NCBI GenBank assembly: GCA_016550425.1
Contig: JABXGS010000189.1
Location: 7,962-71,961, forward strand
From: an archaeon
GTDB lineage: Archaea > Asgardarchaeota > Hermodarchaeia > Hermodarchaeales > Hermodarchaeaceae
Length of the DNA stretch: 64,000 bases
Direction of reading: 5' to 3'
Below the pieces are notes generated by a model. The model was not told where the DNA came from, made no database searches, and saw only the letters and a program-made list of their open reading frames with translations. Positions 25,091-33,080 of the stretch are shown piece by piece; position 1 is the first letter of the stretch; each line of letters begins with the position of its first letter. A program made the translations under genes and the position numbers.

Positions 25091-25522
25091 TTATTGGAAT
25101 CCTTTGAGTAATTGGATATTGTTTTCTAGGTCATCACTTAACATTTGAAGTTGATCACTAAGCTCAGGCAGAAAATCAAGTTTCTCAGCCGCTGTCGTGA
25201 GGTAGTTCTTCATGTTCTCCTCATTCATAAGTAGGACTGACACTAGCTCAGCGACCGTCATATCCGGACTGATTTTCATGTCGATTGAAAAATCTTCACG
25301 ATTGAATCCATGGATTGGCTCCAGAATCATTTCCGTGACAAGTTCACGCCGAAATCGATGCAATCGTTTTGTGCGCTTCGATTGGCGTTTTTGCATAGCG
25401 TGTATTGCTTCAAGGAGTTGCATATTATCAGACGCTTCCATGACTTGATTGTAGATGACTTGAGATTGTTCATTTAGCTTGATTGCAAATGTGATAATCG
25501 CACTGGTTGTCCCCAATTCCAT
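25091..25522 (-). CDS. Helical, ferritin-like protein of unknown function
   Basis: 143 residues, predicted almost entirely helical. The first helix pair (AIKLNEQSQVIYNQVMEAS, then LLEAIHAMQKRQSKRTKRLHRFRREL) resembles the first half of rubrerythrin-like bundles, but the Glu-x2-His metal ligands are not preserved. The second half (MTVAELVSVLLMNEENMKNYL, LSDQLQMLSDDLENNIQLL) could complete a four-helix bundle. The family is not recognised with certainty. It starts 24 bases after the stop of the semialdehyde dehydrogenase gene and is probably co-transcribed with it and the TetR gene. Confidence 0.55.
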   Translation of the reverse strand: MELGTTSAIITFAIKLNEQSQVIYNQVMEASDNMQLLEAIHAMQKRQSKRTKRLHRFRRELVTEMILEPIHGFNREDFSIDMKISPDMTVAELVSVLLMNEENMKNYLTTAAEKLDFLPELSDQLQMLSDDLENNIQLLKGFQ

Positions 25523-25546
25523 GTTCTTCCCTCAGTTTCATTTTTA

Positions 25547-27001
25547 CTAGAACCATCGGGTGATTACGACTTTGTTCTCCGTGAAAAAGTCTATGGCATC
25601 TCGGCCCTGCCCGTGGAGATCGCCAAAGAAGGAATCCTTCATTCCTGAAAATGGAAATGAGGCAATTGGGGCCACAACGCCGATATTGATTCCGATGTTT
25701 CCAGCTCGAACCCGGTATTGGTATTTGCGAGCCCACTTTCCGCTTGAAGTAAATATCGATGACGCGTTTCCGTGGGGATTGCGATGAATGATGTCGATGG
25801 CTTCATCTAAGTCTTTGACATGGATGATCGACATCACGGGTCCAAAGATTTCTTCTTTGGCAATGGTCATATCGGGAGTCACTTTGTCAAAGATCGATGG
25901 ACCAAGAAACAAGCCCTTGGGATAATCAGGTACCTTGACTTTTCGACCATCAAGGATGAGTTTGGCTCCTTCTTTGATTCCCAATTCAATATACTTGAGT
26001 ACGCGATCAAGGCCTGCCTTGGTTGCTAGAGGTCCCATGTGGGTGCCTTCGTCAAGACCGTTGCCTACCACTAAGCGTTTGGCTGCTTCAACGACTGCTT
26101 TTTTGATTGGCTCGTAGATGTCCCCGACGGCAAGTAAGACTGCTCCACTCAAGCACCGCTGACCCGTGTTCCCAAAAAACGAACTCATTAGATTTGGTAC
26201 TGTTCGTTCGATATTAGCATCGGGCATGATTGTAAGGTGATTCTTTGCACCAGCTTGGACTTGGGTGCGTTTTCCATGTTCACCACATTTCTTGTATAAA
26301 AGGCGACCAACCTTGGTCGATCCCACAAAGGACATACCCACCGTATCAGGGCTTTCGATTAAAGTGTTGACTGCGGTCGGTCCTCCAAGCACGAGGTTCA
26401 TGACGCCCTTGGGAAATCCAATTTCGTCAATGAGTTCAAATTGCCTGACTTGGCTAATTGGCTTGAGATCAGAGGGTTTCACAATGTACGTGTTTCCGCA
26501 GGCAACTGCATAAGGCCAAAACCAGCCAGGCACCATTCCAGGAAAATTAAATGGCGCTACGCAGAAAAATACGCCCAAGGGTTGTTTAATCAACATCTCG
26601 TCGATGCCGCTCGAAATATCCTCGAAATTATATCCCATCTGAAGGTGCGGAATAGCCGCCCCCGCTTCGACATTTTCAATAGTCCGACGGAACTCTCCGC
26701 GAGCCTCATCGAGGATTTTACCATGTTCAATAGTAATGGTTCTAGACAAGTCTTCAAAATTCTCTTCTATCGCATCACGAAACTGGAAAAGATAACGGAT
26801 TCGTGTTTGCGCTGGAGTTGATCTCCATCGCCAGAATGCGGCTTTGGCTGCGGCAATGGCTGCTTGGGTTTCTTCAGCAGTGGACATGGGCACCTTCGCG
26901 AGTAACTCACCGGTTACTGGATTGATGACGTCTCGGGTTTCCTTTGATTTGGGTTCCACCCAGCGACCATTAATGTAGTTTTTCAGGATTTCGCCTTTCA
27001 T
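25547..27001 (-). CDS. mmsA: CoA-acylating methylmalonate-semialdehyde dehydrogenase
   Basis: 484 residues of the aldehyde dehydrogenase superfamily with the marks of the CoA-acylating MMSDH branch: CVAPFNFPGMVPGWFWPYA (about 145-163), NAD-site KPSDLKP and FVGSTKVG, and the nucleophile Cys in GNTGQRCLSG (about 273-282). MMSDH turns methylmalonate or malonate semialdehyde plus CoA and NAD+ into propionyl- or acetyl-CoA, in valine, inositol or uracil breakdown. ATG 27001 is preferred over GTG 27004 because GAGAAGGTG lies upstream. It follows a TetR gene by 47 bases and is followed by a helical protein, forming one unit likely under TetR control. Confidence 0.92.
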   Translation of the reverse strand: MKGEILKNYINGRWVEPKSKETRDVINPVTGELLAKVPMSTAEETQAAIAAAKAAFWRWRSTPAQTRIRYLFQFRDAIEENFEDLSRTITIEHGKILDEARGEFRRTIENVEAGAAIPHLQMGYNFEDISSGIDEMLIKQPLGVFFCVAPFNFPGMVPGWFWPYAVACGNTYIVKPSDLKPISQVRQFELIDEIGFPKGVMNLVLGGPTAVNTLIESPDTVGMSFVGSTKVGRLLYKKCGEHGKRTQVQAGAKNHLTIMPDANIERTVPNLMSSFFGNTGQRCLSGAVLLAVGDIYEPIKKAVVEAAKRLVVGNGLDEGTHMGPLATKAGLDRVLKYIELGIKEGAKLILDGRKVKVPDYPKGLFLGPSIFDKVTPDMTIAKEEIFGPVMSIIHVKDLDEAIDIIHRNPHGNASSIFTSSGKWARKYQYRVRAGNIGINIGVVAPIASFPFSGMKDSFFGDLHGQGRDAIDFFTENKVVITRWF

Positions 27002-27048
27002 CACACAGACACCTTCTCTTGTATAATCTAAAGAGAGGGTGACTAAGG

Positions 27049-27699
27049 TTACTTATTATCTTTATACTCTTCTGCAGACTTATCGTTGGCCATGACTCCA
27101 CGGAGCAAAATGTTGGAAATTTCTGACCAGGCTTTTCCGGTTTCGGAGTGCTCCATCCCAAACAACTCATAGCCCTGTAATCCATCTTGTAGCGCAATCA
27201 AGCCTAAGGCTAGATTATTCGTATTCACGTCACGTTGAATTACACCTTTCTCTTTCTGATCATTAAAGAAGGCTGTAAGATAGGCAAGGGCTTCATCATA
27301 CATGGATTGAAGTGAATTCGCAAGTTCTGGATTTCGTGACGCTTCGGACACAATTTCAAACATCAGACTGGCAGGCCAGCCGGGCTCAGAAAAGAAGAGC
27401 GGGGTACTCCAGAGTTTGTCATAGAAGGTGTTAGATGTGATATCTAATAGATTGCCAGAATCCAGTAGTTCTGAAAGCGGGGCTTCTCGGATTTTCCGGA
27501 AAGGAATCTGGACGACTGCTTCAAACAGCTCTTTTTTGCTCTTGAAATATTGATAGAGTGTTCCTTTACTCACGCCCACTTCCTTGGCAATATCTGACAT
27601 CTTCGCTTTATGGTAGCCTTTCTTCGCAAAGATGGTGATTGCTGCTTCGACGATTCGTTTCTTAGCACGTATCTTGTAGTCTTGTAATACGCGTGGCAT
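27049..27699 (-). CDS. TetR family transcriptional regulator
   Basis: 216 residues. The N-terminal helix-turn-helix is classical TetR: RIVEAAITIFAKKGYHKAKMSDIAKEVGVSKGTLYQYFKSKKELF (about 14-58). The C-terminal ligand-binding part is helical with a Trp/Phe-rich middle (DKLWSTPLFFSEPGWPAS), suggesting a hydrophobic or CoA-type ligand. The ATG at 27699 has GGTGAG just upstream; a GTG three codons earlier is possible. It is the first gene of the unit with methylmalonate-semialdehyde dehydrogenase and is divergent from two membrane methyltransferases. The palindrome at 27750-27765 between the two promoters is its likely operator. Confidence 0.9.
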   Translation of the reverse strand: MPRVLQDYKIRAKKRIVEAAITIFAKKGYHKAKMSDIAKEVGVSKGTLYQYFKSKKELFEAVVQIPFRKIREAPLSELLDSGNLLDITSNTFYDKLWSTPLFFSEPGWPASLMFEIVSEASRNPELANSLQSMYDEALAYLTAFFNDQKEKGVIQRDVNTNNLALGLIALQDGLQGYELFGMEHSETGKAWSEISNILLRGVMANDKSAEEYKDNK

Positions 27700-27736
27700 T
27701 GTTCTCACCGAGTATCTGTTTCAAAATGAATTTCTA

Positions 27737-27765
27737 GTATATAAAAGTAACTGACCAGTCAGTCA
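27737..27765. promoter_or_regulatory. TATA box with TetR-type operator
   Basis: The plus-strand TATA box AGTATATAAAAGT (27738-27750 region) is followed at once by ACTGA-CCAG-TCAGT (27750-27763), overlapping TGAC-N6-GTCA (27752-27765). Such TGAC/GTCA palindromes are typical TetR-family operators. The site lies between TATA box and predicted transcription start (about 27771) of the rightward methyltransferase genes and close upstream of the TetR gene, so binding could shut off both directions. Confidence 0.55.
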
Positions 27766-27789
27766 ATAAACTAACCGGAAGGTATAAAG

Positions 27790-28458
27790 ATGCAAGCAAT
27801 GCTCTCAAGCTATCCTGGGGCAATAACCATGAACGGCGACTTCCTATTTCTCATATTCTTCTTAGTCATCTTCATAGTTGGGATGGCTATTCGTGGCTAC
27901 TATGGTCGACGATCCCCTGATTTGGAAAAACCACGAGGTGAACGTGTACGATCCGCCATCGAACATGAAGGGCGTCTCAGTTTCACGTTGCTGATGTTAC
28001 AAATGCTGTTCATGCTTTTCGCAGTCGTTGTCTATATCTTCTTTATGCCTCTCTTCCCTTGGTTAGTGTTTCTCTTACCTGATTGGGTGCGTTGGCTTGG
28101 CGTCATCATCGGATTTATTTCGCTAGTTTTTCTCGGGTGGGTACAAGCATCGTTAGATCGGGGGTTCTCTCCGTCATTAACCATTCAAGAAGAACATCAT
28201 CTTGTCACAGAGGGTCCGTATCAGTGGGTTCGACATCCCATGTATACTGTTCATATCTTCTATTTCCTTTCATGGTTTCTAATTTCTGCGAATATCCTCT
28301 TTTTCTTCGTGTGGCTGTTGATGTTATTCTATATTATTAGTCGTATCCCCAAAGAAGAAGCGATGCTTCTTTCCCAGTTTGGTGACGAATACCGAGATTA
28401 CATGCATCGAACTGGGCGTCTTCTTCCTCCTCTGAGGAAGAAACAGAAGGACAGTTAA
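27790..28458 (+). CDS. Membrane methyltransferase, ICMT/PEMT family
   Basis: 222 residues with five or six membrane helices. The catalytic C-terminal half reads HHLVTEGPYQWVRHPMYTVHIF (about 136-157), with the R-H-P SAM-binding core, and ends with EEAMLLSQFGDEYRDYMHRTGRLLPPL, the family's closing motif with E and Y-x-x-Y. Substrates in this family include isoprenylcysteine, phospholipids and other lipids; no prenylated-protein partner is visible here. GGAAGG lies 8 bases before the ATG. Its promoter carries the probable TetR operator. A second family member follows after 19 bases in the same transcript. Confidence 0.82.
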   Translation: MQAMLSSYPGAITMNGDFLFLIFFLVIFIVGMAIRGYYGRRSPDLEKPRGERVRSAIEHEGRLSFTLLMLQMLFMLFAVVVYIFFMPLFPWLVFLLPDWVRWLGVIIGFISLVFLGWVQASLDRGFSPSLTIQEEHHLVTEGPYQWVRHPMYTVHIFYFLSWFLISANILFFFVWLLMLFYIISRIPKEEAMLLSQFGDEYRDYMHRTGRLLPPLRKKQKDS

Positions 28459-28477
28459 CAAGAGGTGATTTATCTCA

Positions 28478-29215
28478 ATGCAGGCCACGACTTCTGAATC
28501 CCTAAATAGATACGGAATAAGCAGCATAGTTCGCGAATTCGTCATTGTAGGGTTTATTGGGCTACTTCTCTGGGTTTCAGCGGGGTTCCGGCTCTGGCTC
28601 AATGCCTGGATCTATCTCTTTTTCTTGCTCATTTTCTCGGTGGTTTTCATGGTTGCCATGGTAACCAAAAATCCAGGGCTTCTCAACATTCGTGGAGCCC
28701 CACGACGTGCCATGCGAGAAGCCACCATGCACCGTTATGATAAGATCTTCTTAGCGATTTTCACTATCTTACTAGTTCTGATACCTATCTTTGCCGGGCT
28801 CGATTATCAAGGCTTCTTTGACACCTGGGTTGTTCTGCTGTTTGCTGTCCCCTTCTGGTTAGTGCTTATCGGATTTGGGTTGGTCGTAATTGGAGAGATA
28901 CTATTCGGGTGGGCGATGGTTTCAAATCCCTTCTTTCATGGTGTGATGAAAATTCAAAATGAGCGTGATCATCAGGTCATCTCAAAAGGACCCTATCGCT
29001 GGGTCAGGCATCCTGGATACCTCGGTCAAATTTTCTATTATCTGGGTTCACCCTTGCTTCTTAACTCGTGGTGGGCCTTTCTATTAGGGATTATCATGAG
29101 CTTTTCCTTTATTTATCGAACATACAAGGAAGATCAAATGCTTCGAAATGACCTTGATGGATACGGCGAATATGTAGAACACACTTCAAGGCGGCTCTTC
29201 CCTGGTATTTGGTAA
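28478..29215 (+). CDS. Membrane methyltransferase, ICMT/PEMT family (second copy)
   Basis: 245 residues with about six membrane helices. It ends with HQVISKGPYRWVRHPGYLGQI (about 164-184), a helix pair, then KEDQMLRNDLDGYGEYVEHTSRRLFPGIW, the same SAM-binding core and closing motif as its upstream neighbour. The N-terminal halves differ more, so they are probably not a recent duplication and may act on different substrates. AGAGGTGAT lies 9 bases before the ATG. Same transcript as the upstream gene; convergent with the DUF885 gene, 11 bases away. Confidence 0.82.
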   Translation: MQATTSESLNRYGISSIVREFVIVGFIGLLLWVSAGFRLWLNAWIYLFFLLIFSVVFMVAMVTKNPGLLNIRGAPRRAMREATMHRYDKIFLAIFTILLVLIPIFAGLDYQGFFDTWVVLLFAVPFWLVLIGFGLVVIGEILFGWAMVSNPFFHGVMKIQNERDHQVISKGPYRWVRHPGYLGQIFYYLGSPLLLNSWWAFLLGIIMSFSFIYRTYKEDQMLRNDLDGYGEYVEHTSRRLFPGIW

Positions 29216-29226
29216 TCCTCAGTGAA

Positions 29227-30870
29227 TCACGAAGCAAGTTTTTGATCAAATACCTTTCTAAGTAAGGAAACTGGCAGGTTACCATTCGCAGCCACTGTGT
29301 CATGAAAGAACTTGTCGGTATATTGGTCTCCCATTCGTTGTCTGATTTCATCGCGGAGTTGAAGTATTAGATGTTTACCGAGAAGGTAGGATAAGGGGTA
29401 TCCGGGGGTGAGTGTATATCGGCGGACCTCAGCGACAGCGCCTTCTTTGGGCATACCAGTTTCTTTTATGAGCATATTTACAGCTTCGTCGAAGGTCATT
29501 TCGCCTCGGGATAATTGAACGTCTACGATGATTCGTACCGCCCGCCATATTGCTCCAGTAAGTTGGATCATCTTAGCTTCCAAACCGGTCACAAAGCCTT
29601 TTTCCATCATCATTTGTTCACAATAGTGGGCCCAGCCTTCCACCGTTTCAGTTCCAAGGGTTCCAGTCATAGTGCTAAGTAATTGTATTATCGAACTTCG
29701 ATTTGTTGCTGACAGCTGCAGGAAATGGCCGGGGAAAGCCTCGTGAACCGCCACGTTTCGAATGTTTGGATTACTCAATTGCTTTTTTAGATTGGCGACA
29801 TCTTTGGGTCGAGTGACAACGTAAAGTCCAATCCTTGGATCATCAAACCGGGATGGAGGTATCAAGGCTGCAAAGGGAATCAGAGGTGCCATATAGGGGG
29901 GCGTTTCCACAACATACAATTTATCGTCTTCATAGATTGTTGCTAAATCATTCTCACGAATGAATTCCTTTGCTTCCTCCATCGCCGTTCGAGTTGCAAG
30001 CAAGGCCTCATCGAAAGTTTCCGGCGAATCTTCTTCAATCTCTTTCATTATCTCTCCAATACTTTTCTTGGGGTCAATTTGGGCTGCAATATTCTCTCTT
30101 TCTGCTTTGAGTTCTTTTAGGGACTGCATCCCGAATTGTAAAATTTCTTCAGAAGTCATACCAAGGCCACGGAGTGCAATTAACCGCTCAAATCGTTTCT
30201 TTCCCAAAGCCCAGTTGGTAACTGTATTTGGTAGCAAATTTTGAAGCCAATTAATATGCTCTTTGAGTGGTTCTTCTAGTTTTGCTACTACTTCTTCTAA
30301 GCTAGCCTGAAGCTTGTCAGAAATTTGTCCTTTCCCTAACGAAATGAGGAACTGAAAGAGTCCGGGTATTGTCTGGGCAGTTTCCAAGGCAATTTCGGTC
30401 CAGAGTTTTACAGGTTTTGAGTTTTCAAATCGTGTACGAAATTCCTTCAGATTTCGTGGCACCTCTTTAAGCCGGGAGAGCATACCTGTCATCCTCTGCT
30501 CTAAGGGTGCATAATCCTTGGAAATCATCAGAAAGAAGCTCATTCCGATAAGATCAAAACCATCGGGGTTCAGCACATTTTGGCGTTGCTCATGAATAGC
30601 AAATTTTATCGCCTCCAGAAGGCGCTCAAGGATTTCCCAGTCGATTTTATTTGCATTATTCATAGTCTCATAATTGATATTCTCATGCATTCGTTGAACC
30701 ATTTCTTCAAGTAATTTCTCTAATTCTAGATCACTAGATAAATCGCCTTTCGCTAGCTGATGGTCAAATGGATCATGAAGTCCCAAAAAACTTGCAATCT
30801 CTGGAAAGATTTGATAGAACCGCTCTACCATTTCGTTTTTTAATATCTCAAAATCATTATCCGAATTCAT
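29227..30870 (-). CDS. DUF885 family metalloprotease-like protein
   Basis: 547 residues. In the last third HEAFPGHFLQ is followed about 40 residues later by EGWAHYCEQMM, the pair that defines DUF885 (H-E-x-x-P-G-H-x-x-Q and E-G-W-A-x-Y-x-E). The histidines and the distant Glu resemble a gluzincin zinc site, and DUF885 is treated as a putative metallopeptidase of the thermolysin-like clan. No signal peptide, so probably cytoplasmic. The first 300 residues are helical. An upstream GTG/ATG frame to 30942 exists, but a TATA box (30925-30936) falls inside it, and ATG 30870 has TAGGTG upstream. Confidence 0.85.
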   Translation of the reverse strand: MNSDNDFEILKNEMVERFYQIFPEIASFLGLHDPFDHQLAKGDLSSDLELEKLLEEMVQRMHENINYETMNNANKIDWEILERLLEAIKFAIHEQRQNVLNPDGFDLIGMSFFLMISKDYAPLEQRMTGMLSRLKEVPRNLKEFRTRFENSKPVKLWTEIALETAQTIPGLFQFLISLGKGQISDKLQASLEEVVAKLEEPLKEHINWLQNLLPNTVTNWALGKKRFERLIALRGLGMTSEEILQFGMQSLKELKAERENIAAQIDPKKSIGEIMKEIEEDSPETFDEALLATRTAMEEAKEFIRENDLATIYEDDKLYVVETPPYMAPLIPFAALIPPSRFDDPRIGLYVVTRPKDVANLKKQLSNPNIRNVAVHEAFPGHFLQLSATNRSSIIQLLSTMTGTLGTETVEGWAHYCEQMMMEKGFVTGLEAKMIQLTGAIWRAVRIIVDVQLSRGEMTFDEAVNMLIKETGMPKEGAVAEVRRYTLTPGYPLSYLLGKHLILQLRDEIRQRMGDQYTDKFFHDTVAANGNLPVSLLRKVFDQKLAS

Positions 30871-30924
30871 CTCAACTGCACCTACATTAGAATAGGGTGC
30901 TTCAAGTGTTCTAAATCTGATTAC

Positions 30925-30936
30925 AATATTATAAAC
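30925..30936 (-). promoter_or_regulatory. TATA box of the DUF885 gene
   Basis: GTTTATAATATT on the minus strand. Transcription would begin near 30905, inside the longer reading frame, and supports the shorter start at 30870. Confidence 0.55.
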
Positions 30937-31049
30937 TTGCATACGTTCAAAAGTCTCGTAGGGGAATCAAGAACTTCATTGATGGCTGACACAAATATCG
31001 AAACTTGTGATAATTATGTCTTCATGAATTTAAATAAAGGCAAGTAAAA

Positions 31050-31058
31050 CATATAAAC
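31050..31058 (+). promoter_or_regulatory. TATA box of the MGMT-like gene
   Basis: CATATAAAC with AAAA before it. The predicted transcription start is about 31080, so the nominal upstream start at 31073 is excluded and ATG 31124, preceded by TGGTGA, is used. Confidence 0.6.
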
Positions 31059-31123
31059 ACGTATCTAAGGTAATGGTATTTCTCCTGCTCATATTTGGTA
31101 CTTACCTTTGTTTGGTGACGAAT

Positions 31124-31612
31124 ATGCCCTATAAACGAAAAACGTGGCAAGAAAAACTGGAAGACCCCAAAGGAATGCCCAAAATCGTGCCCTTGGAAGC
31201 CAAATTTCCTTGCCGGCGTCCACTCGAAAAAATGGGAGCGCAAATCGGAGATAGCGTTGTACTCGCACCGCCATCAGACGTGAACACTATCATGAGTGAA
31301 ATCCCAGAAGGGAAACTCATCACGTTGAACCAAATTTGTGAACGCCTTGCCACGAAATATAATGCTCAGTATTGTTGCACACTAACCACTGGGATTTTCA
31401 TTACCATCACTGCAAATGCAGCAGACGAAACTGGTCGTGATTTACCCTATTGGCGAACCATCAAAAACAGCGGTGAATTAAACGCCAAGTTTCCTGGTGG
31501 TCTGAAGAAACATAAAACCCTTCTGGAACAAGAGGGGCATACTATAATTCAACGAGGTCGGAAACATTTACGTTACTTCGTGAAAGACTATGAACAATCC
31601 CTCGTGAAATAG
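31124..31612 (+). CDS. MGMT-family (alkyltransferase-like) winged-helix protein
   Basis: 162 residues of the 'MGMT family protein' group related to the DNA-binding half of O6-alkylguanine-DNA alkyltransferase: IPEGKLITLNQICERLATKY (about 65-84) is the winged-helix start corresponding to 'P-x-G-x-V-x-T-Y-G-x-I-A', then CTLTTGIFITITANAADE, PYWRTIKNSGELNAKFPGG and LLEQEGH. The PCHR active-site Cys motif of real alkyltransferases is missing, so it cannot repair by direct transfer, though it may bind DNA or lesions as alkyltransferase-like proteins do (inference). Convergent with the ArsR-fusion gene. Confidence 0.75.
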   Translation: MPYKRKTWQEKLEDPKGMPKIVPLEAKFPCRRPLEKMGAQIGDSVVLAPPSDVNTIMSEIPEGKLITLNQICERLATKYNAQYCCTLTTGIFITITANAADETGRDLPYWRTIKNSGELNAKFPGGLKKHKTLLEQEGHTIIQRGRKHLRYFVKDYEQSLVK

Positions 31613-31643
31613 TGGCAATCGAATAAGCACGTGAAATTAATGG

Positions 31644-32999
31644 TTATAATACCTCAAGAATTTTCTCTATAACCTTCAAACCCTGGCTTTCCACTTTACG
31701 TGCTTTCTTCAAGTATTGAACTGCCTTCCGGCTTGTATCGTTGCTGCCGATGGGATCCAAAGTCAGTTTATCCTTATCGAACGGATATAACTTGGAAAAT
31801 TCCAGCAGTTGCTCAGCGACATCCCCGTATAATTCGCTAGCTTTTTCCAGAAAGGGTGTTGCTCTTCCATTTAGCCGTTCTTTAGCCTCGAGGAAAAACT
31901 TAGCTGCCATATCACGACATTCCCACCATACAATCGCATTATACGAATTGCCTAGCTGGATGGCTGCTCCCTTTTCAACTGTATCGATCCAGGCGTCAAA
32001 ACCAGCAAGTCCTGCTTGGTATTGAGGGGTGAAGATCCATTCCTTATCGTTAGCTGCATGGCGTAGTGCCCACTGAAGAGCGTTTTTTACCTGGGTGGTA
32101 TCGTCCACCGCTGTTTTACTTCGTTCCACACGATAGACTTCGATGAACATTTTTCCGATATCTTTCCAGGGTTTAGGACCTGCTCCTTCTTCTTGGAAAC
32201 ACCCTTTATAGTAGTAGCCAGTGTTGTCCACGCCATAAATCACATAGAACTCGGCAACGTCTCCAATCTGCCATCCATAACATGGTTGACCTTTGTCAAT
32301 AGCCTTGGTTACCAAATTCCACGCTTCGAGCAATTTCTTGTCAAACTCAGTAGGCGAAATCTGATTGGGCCAAGCTGTTACGCCGCTAAACTTGACACCA
32401 AGATTGCTCGCACCCATAAATACAGGCATAGGTTTCCACGCCGTTGGGCCACTAGGGCAGATATCTTTCTTCGAAATATTGATGATCAGCCCGTGACTGG
32501 TAATTCCATACAACCACGGCTTTGAAACATCAATACCCAAGTATTCTAAACATCCATGCAATGCTCCCAGATGGGATACTGCATAGTCTTTGTAATTCAG
32601 TTCTTGGAGTTTATTCATTCTACGACCCATTCCCGTTCGAGTCTGTATATAGCGTTCCATCATGCGCCGACGACCATTGGAGTGGCGGATCTGTGAATCC
32701 ACATACGATTCGACAATGTTCTGCAGTAACTCCTGTCCATCCTTTGTCGCCAGATAGAGTCCACGCTCCGGTCGCACGATGAGACCGCGGGCAATTAATT
32801 GTTGGAGATGATTTGCCAGTGCGGTTCGACTTATTTGAGTGGCATTTAATAACTCAACAAACGTCTTGGTTTTATCTGCAAGGAGACTAAGAATTTCCAA
32901 GCGTTTGGGGTGTGCGATGGCTTTGAGGGTAGATGCCAAATCATTTTTGGCTTCCTGAATTGTGGCTCGTAGGTCAGCTACCTTAATCGGCGCATCCAT
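31644..32999 (-). CDS. ArsR-type regulator fused to papain-like (C39/BtrH-like) domain
   Basis: 451 residues. Residues about 15-105 are an ArsR winged helix (LASTLKAIAHPKRLEILSLL, ATQISRTALANHLQQLIARGLI). From about 125 a long domain begins with YAVSHLGALHGCLEYLGI, followed by LYGITSHGLIINI, QPCYGWQIGDVAEFYVIYGVD and YYYKGC, resembling the Cys-helix and strand pattern of C39-like and BtrH_N domains. A helical tail follows. A regulator head on an enzyme-like domain suggests a sensor that binds or processes a ligand; catalysis is unproven. ATG 32999 is preferred over TTG 33014 because the TATA box at 33036-33045 places transcription start near 33015. Confidence 0.65.
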   Translation of the reverse strand: MDAPIKVADLRATIQEAKNDLASTLKAIAHPKRLEILSLLADKTKTFVELLNATQISRTALANHLQQLIARGLIVRPERGLYLATKDGQELLQNIVESYVDSQIRHSNGRRRMMERYIQTRTGMGRRMNKLQELNYKDYAVSHLGALHGCLEYLGIDVSKPWLYGITSHGLIINISKKDICPSGPTAWKPMPVFMGASNLGVKFSGVTAWPNQISPTEFDKKLLEAWNLVTKAIDKGQPCYGWQIGDVAEFYVIYGVDNTGYYYKGCFQEEGAGPKPWKDIGKMFIEVYRVERSKTAVDDTTQVKNALQWALRHAANDKEWIFTPQYQAGLAGFDAWIDTVEKGAAIQLGNSYNAIVWWECRDMAAKFFLEAKERLNGRATPFLEKASELYGDVAEQLLEFSKLYPFDKDKLTLDPIGSNDTSRKAVQYLKKARKVESQGLKVIEKILEVL

Positions 33000-33014
33000 C
33001 AAAATCGCCAGCAA

Positions 33015-33055
33015 TTCACGAGAAGTTGTAAGGTAAATATAAGCCTTTTCGTGAA
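33015..33055 (-). promoter_or_regulatory. TATA box bracketed by a 7-bp inverted repeat
   Basis: TTCACGA (33015-33021) and TCGTGAA (33049-33055) are perfect inverted copies, 34 bases centre to centre, close to three helical turns. The TATA box (about 33036-33045, TTATATTTACC on the minus strand) lies between them. Binding of one dimer to both arms, or two dimers, would cover the promoter, so autoregulation by the ArsR-type product is likely (inference). Confidence 0.5.
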
Positions 33056-33080
33056 CAATAAACCTAAATTTTGTGAATAG

